Source: Telopea speciosissima | Taxonomy: Eukaryota > Streptophyta > Magnoliopsida > Proteales > Proteaceae | Length of the DNA stretch: 64,000 nucleotides | Assembly (NCBI RefSeq): GCF_018873765.1 | Contig: NC_057922.1 | Span: 17,993,563 to 18,057,562, forward strand | Direction of reading: 5' to 3' | Shown here: positions 55,730 to 64,000 of the stretch, piece after piece | How the letters are laid out: each line of letters starts with the position of its first letter | How positions within the stretch are numbered: position 1 is the first letter of the stretch | The notes under the pieces: model-generated | What the model was told of the DNA's origin: nothing | Database searches by the model: none | Seen by the model: only the letters and a program-made list of their open reading frames with translations | Translations under genes and position numbers: made by a program

Positions 55730-56155
55730 TTGCCCCTGTGCATTGACGCAGTAGCGGGTGAAATTACCATCCCACCCTCCATGAAATAAAAAATTCCACT
55801 CATGTTGATGTTGTTGCATGCGCTCTCATTGACCCTTGCACTGGTGCAAGGACTACACGACCGAACAACGATATCTTGCACATTTCTTTATGTCAATTCA
55901 TTGTTGAACTCCTTGAACTTTGAACTAGAAGGTAATATTGAAAAGAACCATGTTTGGTAAAACATTTTAAGGAGAAAAAGAACACGACGTGGTCCCATGG
56001 CTCCTGCGCCAACACATAGAAGTGCGTGAAAATATTGCCTTGTCCCCATGAAATAAAAAAAAATCGTATCTATGTTGATGCTCCTGAGTGCACTCTCATT
56101 GCCCACACTGGTACAAGCACTACACGACCAAATAACGATCTCTTGCCCAACTTTT
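55730..56155 (+). repeat. Diverged direct duplication, ~260-bp spacing
   Basis: 55780-55878 (CCATGAAATAAAAAATTCCA, ATGTTGATG, GCACTGGTGCAAGGACTACACGACC) recurs at about 56045-56150 in the same order with several changes. Confidence 0.6.
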
Positions 56156-56382
56156 AAAATGGATTTGAAAAAAGGGTGTGAGAGATTAAAAAATTAATTA
56201 AGTTTTAAATTTTTAATTCACAAGTTTGTGGATTTTTTTTCTTGTCAAATGGCAAACATTGGTGGATCCATTTGATAGGGTGGTATCCATCTTATTGTTT
56301 AAAAAATATCTTAGTGTTCAAGTTTCAGCCATCGGCAAATACATGAAGCGCCTAAAAAGGAAGTTAAAATGAATGTCAGAAT

Positions 56383-56600
56383 TGTTAGGGTTTAGGGTTT
56401 AAGCACAAGGTTGCTTAAAGCATTATACCTTGAGTATCTAGTTTGGAATACCCAGGTTGTTGCCTCCAGCTAGTATTTATAGGAAAACTAGGGTTTAGGT
56501 CAGATAGGCTAATTATTAGATTACCCCTCACAGCCTGAGTATTAATACAAGTAGGATTATATTAGAACATATGAAGGAATATTACATAAATACCCTTACA
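56383..56600 (-). repeat. 3' LTR (left) of the minus-strand Copia element
   Basis: It begins on the plus strand with two plant-telomere-like units (TTAGGGTTTAGGGTTTA) and ends ACCCTTACA. A purine tract (GGAGGAGAT on the minus strand) lies next to it at 56601-56609. Confidence 0.88.
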
Positions 56601-57464
56601 ATCTCCTCCTATGTTCTACATATATCCATCACACATGTATAGAAACCATTGTTCAATCAGTAATTGAATCAATATAAATTGAATAAGTTGAATGTCAATA
56701 ATCCAATAAATCAAATAAGTAAACTTTCAGAAATAAAACTAGGGTTTTAGATCAAAACTAAACCCAACAATAAATCCGAAGTTCCACATGCAAGTGGCTA
56801 AACCAAAAGAAATAATAAACAAGTAAAGTCTTTGTAATCCATGCGACTTTACTCATCAAGTAAGTCATCATCATCGAGATCCAGATTCAACCGTTCTCCT
56901 CCATCTTCGCCATTCTCTGTAATTTGTCAAATATAAATTTAATAAGATAATATGAATTCAATCATTTGTACAATAATATCTAGTTCAACAATAAGAACTT
57001 AGTATATTCCATATATGTCTGAAGGTTAATAAAAAACAATAAGCATCATCATCAAGTTTCTTTACAAGAACTCGATCCTATATAGTCTCTATCATAAGGA
57101 CCATACCATGTTTCCATTTGGAATACTCTGTTCGTTATATCAGTCATAGATTTATGTTGTATCATCAAATTTGGAATAGTACACCATACTATGAAAGACA
57201 TGCCATCAAATTTGGAATGACATAAAGACTAGCACAATATCATTGAAACATATTAGACATTTTTCATATTCCTTTGTGGAATAACAAAGTAAGGAAATTT
57301 TACATGAAAACTTGCTACACCATCAAGTTTGGAATGGTTTCACAAACCCCTATACTTAGTAACCTAACTAAGTTATCTGAAACATGTAAACTGTTCCGAA
57401 TGCTTTCTAAGGCTAGATGAGATTCGAATAATTCAAAATAATACTGGGTTAGGTTAAGACCTGA

Positions 57465-57988
57465 CTAAATGGTCTTTAACCCCATCTCCCCTGTAGTTTT
57501 GAATGTTCGATTTTTGTTCAATCCCTTTGTAAGGGCATCTGCCATATTATCCTTCGATCTCACATCAATTAAAGTGATAATTCTTTGTTCTGTTCGATAA
57601 TTCAGCATGACCTGTTTCAGCCTGATGTGCCTCCTCTTACCATTAAAGAATGAGTTATTCATTATCGCCTTTGTTGCTTGATTATCACAGAATATAGATA
57701 TAGAGTTTAACTTGAAACTCCTCAATAGAATATCCATGATCAGATCCTTTATCCACTCTGCTTCATCTCCTGCAGAAGCTAGACCATAAAGTTTCGATTC
57801 CATAGATGACAAAGCAATACCAGTCTGTCTCTTGGATTTCCATGCTACAGCTACTTCTCCTAGTGTAAATACATAATCACTGGTGGATCTGCTGTCCCCT
57901 AAATCTAAGCACCAAGGTGCATCAGAATATCTTTCTAAAGTTGGAGGATATCCAGTATAACATAGAGCATTACCAAGAGTACCCTTAA
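57465..57988 (-). pseudogene. Copia RNase H fragment (3' half of the split pol)
   Basis: The minus strand reads KGTLGNALCYTGYPPTLE from the insertion site. The tag SRSTSDYVFTLGEVAVAWKS, MSSMESKLYGLASAGDEAEW and IFCDNQATKAIMNNSFF follow, then RSKDNMADALTKGLN, which is the RNase H domain up to the C-terminus. A frame change occurs near 57900. Confidence 0.85.
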
Positions 57989-59369
57989 TGTCACGCCCCT
58001 ATTCCAGACAAGGAATATAATATCATATAAAGGGTGACTAGGACGACGCATGTCATCCTACTAAACCGCCCGGATCACGACACGGTGTCCCAGCGCCGAT
58101 CATAACCAATATTAACACAATATAATATTAGAATGCGAGAAAGAGGAATATTACATTCCAAGGATCGATGAGTATTGCGGAGCGTATAAATCGAATAGTT
58201 ACAAGATGTTCAAAACTAGATGATAAATACAGAATTAGTTACATTTCCAATGACCATCTAATAACTATCAAAAATGGTATTACGAGTAAGTATTTCACCA
58301 TAGGCCTTAGCCTCAAAAGTGATCAAAAAGGGATCGAGTCCCGAATATCCTCACGGCCCGTAGGCACAATCATCGCAAGGACACCCGTCGCCATGTTCCT
58401 CAAACACGGCCTCCGGTTCCTCCTCACCGATCTCATCGTATCCCGAGGGCTGAACTCCAAGTCCCGCGAGATATCCGTCACACGCACCATAATCTAAAAA
58501 GTGTGCACACGGGGGGTTAGCTCCACTGAGCTAGTGAGGGGATGGGAATGCACAAACACGCAATTCACATAGTCCAATGATGCATGCACATGTTAAGTCC
58601 ATTTTTCCATCTATCAAACAACTAAGTCAATGGCATATGCTCTCGTGACAACTCGGGAGACAACGTGGGTCACTTAACTTATCGCCACAATGAAACTTCA
58701 ATTGTCACGTGGGACCTACGCCGATCGAAGCCTCCAAGACCACTCGGTGGCGGACCCGATAACCAATACTACCATGGTGGCCTCTCCCACCTCCACGAAT
58801 CCGGTGTACTGATTACCCAACACCTAAACCCCTGTTGGTAAGGGTCGTAGCATAAGGGTGTGAAATCCTAGCCACAAATATACTACATGCAAGTCCTATC
58901 GTCCCGAGAGGTAATCCGGCGCATCAACTTTTCATCGGTTTAGTGCCCGGTTACCGGCACGGCGCATACGATTCAACATGACATTCAACAAAATTTCTTC
59001 ATAAATGTATATAGTGTTCGGGTTTAGCACCGGTACCCACCGCACCGAGACCCATTAAGGTACAACATTACCAATCAACATTATAACAAATGGATATAAA
59101 ATTATGCAATATGCGCAAACATGCTTATTAATTATAATGAGTACATAATATACGAGTGCAATAATAATAACAAGCCCAAACAACCAAACCCACTCACTAC
59201 GTATACGCCAAGCACCAAGATTATCAGTTGTCGCCTCGATCAAGCAAAAAGCCACAAAAGTGAATATTTTAACCTATACAAAGAGTGAAATAAGGTTAAA
59301 CGAGCGAAGGAACGGATCCCCAAAAGGGCTCCCATAAACACTTAAGTATAAGGTTTCGAGAAGCGAAGT

Positions 59370-59640
59370 GGTTGCGGGAGTGGTTTCATGCCAGTCGCAA
59401 CCACATGTAAATCCTAGGAAACCGGGGTTCGGGACGAGTTGTAGTCAAGGTCGGATGCTGGATGTGGTTTCGTAAAGCGAAACGAGTGTAAGTCCGACCT
59501 TCACGGGGACTCAGGACAATTTTGGTCAAGGTCGGATGCGAGATGTGGTTTGAAAGCGAAACCGAGTGTAAATCCGACCTTCCACAGAATCCTTCTCGGG
59601 AAGGTAATTTGGGTGGTTTCTTGCAGTGCGAACCCACATG
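59370..59640 (+). repeat. Minisatellite of ~75-80-bp dyad units inside the solo LTR
   Basis: GTCAAGGTCGGATGC...GATGTGGTTT...AAGCGAAAC...GTCCGACCTTC occurs at about 59444-59502 and about 59524-59583. Related GTGGTTTCATGCCAGTCGCA / GTGGTTTCTTGCAGTGCGAA units flank them. Each unit begins AAGGTCGGA and ends TCCGACCTT, so each can fold back on itself. Confidence 0.75.
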
Positions 59641-60468
59641 TAAACCCTCACACCTTCGGTCCAAAATCCGAAGGATTCCCTCCAAGGACCCCATTTCAAG
59701 TGATTTTAAAGTTCAAGGACTTCTAGGAAACTCCATCCTAAGCTCATTAGGGTCCAACCTTAAATCTCTCAAATGGCAATGAGAACCCTCACATTAGGGC
59801 TCATAATGGAGTGAAATAACTCCACCATAGCTTGGCTTTAAAGCTCCATCGACTCCCTAGGTTCCAAGAGAGATCTAGGTCAATCTCTCCCATTACCCAA
59901 CCCCTTTTAAAATCCAAAATAGAAGAAGGAAGAAGGTTCAATAGCTTACCTACCCCCAAGATGAGAGAGCTCCACGATTTATGGCCCAAGAGATGGGGTC
60001 TCCACCTTCCTCCAAGCCTCTCTCTCCTTCCTCTTTCTCTTTCTCTCCTCTTTCTCTCCTCTTTCTCTCCTCCACGATTTAGGGTAGAAGAGAATGATGA
60101 AGGAGAAGTAATGTTCTCTCTCTCCCTCTTGGACTCATTTATAATAAATGGGTATTTGGGGTACCTCTAGTCAAATGGGTCATGAGGCCTAATGGGTCAA
60201 CCCATTAGTCCTAGGTGGGTAAGTGGATGGAATAACCCATCATTGGGTCAATAGGTTAAATGGGCCTGCCCACAACCTCAATTAGGGAAAAGCCCATTCT
60301 TAGATGGGCTCAAATGAGATGGGTATAAGTCCCCAATGTACTCCCTAAAGGTACGTGGGACCCAAACTTAAATTATTCCCTTCTCTCATGAAATAGCTCG
60401 AGCGGTTCAAGCCCGGACCCGCACTAATAATTAATAAGTCTTGAGGCTAGAACTTACCTTTCCCCCTG

Positions 60469-60744
60469 TCATGGTTTATTACCCATGACCCCGAACAGCT
60501 TCGCCACGGCAATGCTAAGCTTATCACCGAACGAAATATCCAACTGAGGTGACGGTCCAGGATGCTCTCTCCTGAACTCCTCGCTTCCCGGGCTGGTACT
60601 TGGAGGGTAATCGACGAAGTCGCCGTCAACGAACTTTCCCCACTGGCGGTTGAGGAATCTTTCCTCCACAGGCAAACCCGTCTTGTGGTCAACGATTTTG
60701 TAGCTAGGTTTGACCATCATGGAGAACAGGTCACCAGCATACAT
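60469..60744 (-). other. Open frame of 91 codons inside the solo LTR, unknown
   Basis: The frame reads MYAGDLFSMMVKPSYKIVDH, GLPVEERFLNRQWGKFVDGD and ends KLFGVMGNKP before a stop. Its base composition is more GC-rich than the surroundings and it looks protein-like (charged and aromatic residues well mixed). I do not recognise a family. It could be a captured host exon or an LTR-encoded leader; a chance frame is possible. Confidence 0.35.
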
Positions 60745-60811
60745 GGCAGCGGTATCTACACGTCACGAGAAGAAATGATATTTAATTATATCCCGGGGTA
60801 CGGGTATAACA

Positions 60812-62210
60812 CTTAAGGTATCTCATCAGCCTCGTCAGGGCATCCCAATGCTCTTTTCCAGGATTACTGGTGAAACGACTCAGCATGCCTACCGTAAAGA
60901 CTATGTCTGGCCTAGTGCAACTCATTGCATATATGAGACTACCAACTAGTTTAGAATATTCTAACTGATTCACGGTGTCGCCTGTGTTAGGTTTCAATCG
61001 TTTGTTATAGTCATAGGGTAGCTCAATCGATTTACAATCACTGTATCCCCAACTAGAAAGTAGCTTCTCAATGTAATGAGACTGACTAAGGGTGATCCCT
61101 TGCTCATCGAAGCTTATTCTCATTCCAATAATGGTGTCTACCACACCAAGATCTTTCATGTCGAATTCTTTGAATAAGGTTTATTTAATGTCACTCACTA
61201 CGGAGATATCAGAACCTAGAATCAACATGTCGTCTACATACAAGCAAATAATCGCGACCTTGTTTGACTCAGACAAAAAATAAAGGCACTTATCTGAGTT
61301 GCTGGTTTGAAAACCAAGGCTCTTTACAGTCTTGTCAAACTTCTCATGCCACAATTTAGGTGCTTGTTTAAGACCATAGAGAGATTTGTTTAATTTACAA
61401 ACTCTTTTTTCAGAACCTTCCATGACAAACCCTTCAGGTTGGTTCATGTAGATTTATTCTGTTAGGTCTCCATTAAGGAAAGCCGCTTTTACATCCATTT
61501 GATGCACAACATAGTACTCAATAGATGCTATGGTAAGAAGAATCCTTATTGTTGCCAAATGCCAGACCGGGGAGTAGATGTCAAAATAATCTATCCCTCT
61601 TACCTGGGTATAGCCCTTAGTTACTAACCGTGCTTTATACCTGGCTATAGATCCATCTGGATTAAGTTTCTTCTTCAGTACCCACTTACATCCTATTGTC
61701 TTAGCCCCTCTAGGCAGTTCAACAAGGTGTCAGGTCTCATTTTGCATTAAAGAGCTCATTTCCTCATCAATGGCTTCTTTCCATAGCAGTGAGTCCCTAG
61801 ATCTCATCGCTTCGTTATAGATGGATGGATCGGCCTCTAGATGGTAGGTCACAAAATCCTCACCAAAATTCGTGGGTACTCTATCTCTAATAGATATTCT
61901 TCTAGGTTCTGATTTAGGGAGTATTGTGGGAGTAGTGTCAGAAACAATTGGTTCAGAATCCAAAGGTGATTTTGTAACCATTTCTGTCAGACTAGGCAAG
62001 GTCAGGCCATTATCTCTGAGGGTTTTATTTTCAAAGAATATAGCATCCCTAGATTCTATCATCACATTGGTTGATAGATCCAAAAATCGGTCTGCAGCAC
62101 TGTTTCTGCACAACCTAGATATACACAAGTGTTTGTTCTAGTTCCCACCTTAGGTCTCCTAGGATCTTATATCCTAACATAAGCTATACAGTCCCAAACC
62201 TTAAGAGTGT
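60812..62210 (-). pseudogene. Copia integrase end, RT and connection domain (5' half of the split pol)
   Basis: It reads in order through the linker (62128-61730), RT start (LVTKGYTQVRGIDY, MDVKAAFLNGDLTE then a stop), RT core (LYGLKQAPKLWHEKFD, ICLYVDDMLILGSD) and [15 protein letters not shown] to [19 protein letters not shown] and RLMRYLK. Here the solo LTR begins. Several stops and frameshifts are present. Confidence 0.85.
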
Positions 62211-62358
62211 CATATCTACAGGGATGGTTATGCAAAGCCGAATCAAGAATCGATCTTCCAACCGTATGCGATCTCCAAAACAGAATTATGAATCTAAAAA
62301 TAAAAAATCGATTGTACGAACGAAGAGAGAAAATTAAAAATCCTTAATGCTTTAAGAT

Positions 62359-62576
62359 TATTAGGGTTTAGGGTTTAAGCACAAGGTTGCTTAAAGCATT
62401 ACACCCTGAGTATCTAGTTTGGAATACCCAGGCTGCTACCTCCAGCTAGTATTTATAGGAAAACTAGGGTTTAGGTCAAATGGGCTAATTACTAGATTGC
62501 CCCTCACAGCCTGAGTATTAATACAAGTAGGATTATATTAGAACATATGAAGGGATATTACATAAATACCCTTACA
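62359..62576 (-). repeat. 5' LTR (right) of the minus-strand Copia element
   Basis: Same length and near-identical sequence to 56383-56600. The second base of the plus-strand start is A instead of G. No standard primer binding site follows on its inner side, suggesting deletion of the leader. Confidence 0.88.
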
Positions 62577-62960
62577 ATAATTACTCCTCCCTTAGGCCTT
62601 GGTACGACATCCGAAATGCCCCTATACTTACTTCTAGGAGTCTCATTCTACAATAATAAAAATAGTGAGTAAAGAGACTCTTGATTTACCTTGGATGAAG
62701 AAAGCTCGACCTTAATTAATTTATTTTTTCGTCCCAACAATCTTTGAGAAGGGCGCCATTAAAGGAATGCATGGATTGTTACTTCATTTCCTCATTCAAA
62801 ACCTTTCTTTAGTTATAAGAGAGTTTGTTATGATTAATTGGACAAGAATGCTTTTGGGAAGTGCTGCTAAACTAAATGTGAGGGAGGGAGACGAAGGGAG
62901 ATAGGGAGAGAGGTGTGAGATTTTGAATATTTCCTGAAAATAGGGAGGGAGTTGGTTTAA
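62577..62960. other. Short intergenic stretch
   Basis: Between the Copia LTR and the Clp fragment; the last part (62880-62960) is purine-rich. Nothing recognised. Confidence 0.4.
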
Positions 62961-62966
62961 GTTTGA

Positions 62967-63885
62967 GTTGGGAAGACAGCCATCGTTGAAGGGCTTGCTC
63001 AGCTTATTGTCAGTGGTGATGTCCCAGAACCATTAAAGGCGGAAGAAAGTAGAAAAAAATTCAAATTTAAGGATCACTACACTTTGCTGTATTGCTTTCT
63101 CTGCAAAATTGGTTTTAGAGGCATTGATTATAAAAATTTTAATGTGATTGATCAGGTGATTTCCCTGGATGTGGGACGGCTTGTGGCTGGTACAAAACAT
63201 CGTGGGATGTTTCAGGAAAAGGAAAAGTAATGGTGAGATACTACTCTTCATTGACGAGGTGCATATGTTAATGATAACAGGAGCTGCAAGCATCTTGAAA
63301 CCAGCCCTTGCTCGAGGAGAACTCCAGGTATTTAATTTGTCCTCTATCATTATTTTCTTAATTCTTGATTTATTAATCTTTATCCATCTAAGAATAACTT
63401 AAAACATTTGAGGCTTACATCTACTTTGCAAATCTTGTGTATTGGTGCTACAGCACAAGATGAATACAGGGAGTACATTCAGGAAGACCGAGCTCTAGAA
63501 AGGCGATTTCAACCAGTAAAGGCACATGAACCATCCATTAGTGAGGCAATACAGATTCTGAAACAGATTTCTCCACGTTATGAGATTTTTCATAAGCTCC
63601 ATTATACTAATGAAGCTCTAGTTGCCTCTGTAGAATTGTCAAAACAACTTATCAGGTTTGTTAAATTGAAAATGATCTCCCTGTTACCAAACAAATGCTT
63701 CTGTTATTTTTTTTTCTTCCAAACATCAGTCTTTGGTTTCATTGCTTAATATTTTTCTTATCGATTGTCTTGCTTCCATTTTTTACGACGCTGAGAGTTT
63801 ACACTTGATTAACTTTCTATAATGTGACAAAGCCATTGATTTGACAGATGAAGCTGGCGATTTTGTTCGAATTCATCAACCTCAG
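62967..63885 (+). pseudogene. ClpC-type Hsp100 AAA+ chaperone gene fragment, broken
   Basis: Blocks in gene order: [20 protein letters not shown] (62967-63037, P-loop end); [18 protein letters not shown] and [25 protein letters not shown] (63156-63327; Walker B and sensor region); CIGATAQDEYREYIQEDRAL, ERRFQPVKAHEPS (63438-63655); and DKAIDLTDEAGDF (63807-63885). These match the first ATPase domain of plastid ClpC proteins, which unfold substrates for the Clp protease. Breaks: the P-loop glycines are lost to indels and a TGA. A frameshift with deletion occurs after [11 protein letters not shown]. The AG acceptor before CIGAT is missing, and a TAA lies in the DRFLP-like stretch. Donor GT sites after GELQ, KQLI and HQPQ remain. 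Introns are kept, so this is a DNA-level copy. It may continue past the window. Confidence 0.75.
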
Positions 63886-64000
63886 GTAGGGTTCCCCAGT
63901 TCCCCACCCTCTCCAAATAAATAAATAATTCTTGCTGTCATCACTATTTCCATATTCACTAAACCTATAGAACTGAATGTGAAATGCTTTGCTTGTTTTA

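Larger units (their letters stand above)
57989..60811 (-). mobile_element. Solo LTR (Ty3-like), 2823 bp, with CTTAA target duplication
   Basis: It starts TGTCACGCCCC and ends GGGTATAACA on the plus strand (TG...CA). It is flanked by a perfect 5-bp repeat CTTAA (57984-57988 and 60812-60816). Removing it restores the Copia frame across a lysine codon. No primer binding site, polypurine tract or internal domain is present, so this is a single LTR left by recombination. The minus orientation is preferred because the GGGGCGTGACA end is usual at the 3' end of plant Ty3 LTRs. It contains tandem minisatellites and two open frames of unknown meaning (58168-58497 + and 60744-60469 -). Confidence 0.85.
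56383..62576 (-). mobile_element. Copia LTR retrotransposon, minus strand, deleted and split by a solo LTR
   Basis: Two 218-bp LTRs (56383-56600 and 62359-62576) are highly similar and run TGTTAGGG...CCCTTACA on the plus strand (TATTAGGG in the right copy). The flanking AGAAT (56378-56382) and ATAAT (62577-62581) are a 5-bp duplication with one change. Pol lies on the minus strand. The integrase end (LKVWDCIAYV, RRPKVGTRTNTCVYLG) is near 62200-62130. The linker and RT start (DEEMSSLMQNE, then after a stop ARYKARLVTKGYTQVRGIDY) run 62128-61600. RT (YVDDMLILGSD) spans 61447-61181, the connection domain 61159-60812, and RNase H 57988-57465. Gag, protease and most of integrase are missing. A TAA interrupts RT after NGDLTE (about 61455). 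The element is interrupted by the solo LTR at 57989-60811. Confidence 0.9.

Noticed and set aside
58168-58497. 109-codon plus-strand open frame in the solo LTR
   Set aside because: No motif recognised and the opposite strand is also largely open; likely a by-product of the GC-richer LTR sequence.
1-64000. CRISPR array, operons or bacterial-type systems
   Set aside because: The DNA is a plant nuclear region; the direct repeats found are LTRs, tandem duplications or target-site duplications, with no regular spacer pattern.

Overview
The window reads as nuclear DNA of a flowering plant. It is AT-rich, its genes carry GT-AG introns, and it holds plant-type gene families (MORN-repeat PIP5K, P-class and DYW-class PPR proteins, Hsp100/Clp). 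It is full of plant transposons: Copia elements, a Ty3-like solo LTR, LINEs, Au-type SINEs, a TRIM, a Mutator-like element and hAT elements. A captured coclaurine N-methyltransferase-like exon is compatible with a benzylisoquinoline-making lineage (basal eudicot or magnoliid), but this is only a hint. There are no operons. Three genes look intact: a PIP5K9-like phosphatidylinositol-4-phosphate 5-kinase (13498-18004, +, eight exons, 794 aa), a mitochondrial P-class PPR protein resembling At1g22960 (34993-37173, -, one exon, 726 aa) and a small ankyrin-repeat protein (38893-50443, -, six exons, 154 aa). A fourth, a DYW-class PPR gene resembling At1g74630 (50692-52598, +), is broken by one small deletion/frameshift.

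Layout. 1-1085: end of a hAT-like element and the 3' end (polypurine tract plus LTR) of an LTR retrotransposon. 1379-6927: a Mutator-like Pack-MULE with roughly 600-bp terminal inverted repeats and a perfect 9-bp target duplication; it carries broken copies of an Mdm35/TRIAP1-like gene and of the last CNMT-like exon. 8395-10170: a dead LINE on the minus strand. 11150-12286: a nonautonomous hAT-like element with an 8-bp target duplication and a 32-bp perfect palindrome. 13498-18004: PIP5K. 21930-24900: one LINE inserted into another. 25700-31110: a decayed, intron-bearing duplicate of the ankyrin gene, with a hairpin element and a 302-bp TRIM in its introns. 31700-34150: Copia remnant and SINE. 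34993-37173: PPR gene. 37850-38760: LINE/SINE debris.

38893-50443 is the ankyrin gene. Its intron 2 is 8.57 kb long mainly because a 5.86-kb Copia element (40976-46836) sits inside it. The ankyrin gene and the DYW-PPR gene are divergent, with only 248 bp between their start codons. 53555-54892 holds a foldback MITE and a 5'-truncated LINE with a 14-bp target duplication. 56383-62576 is a minus-strand Copia element split inside its reverse transcriptase/RNase H region by a 2.8-kb solo LTR with a CTTAA target duplication. 62967-63885 is a broken ClpC-type Hsp100 gene fragment.

The genes do not form one pathway. The main interest is genome dynamics: gene capture, nested insertion, intron growth and gene decay, several with base-level junctions readable from the sequence. 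All homology statements come from recognising motifs by eye, not from database searches.
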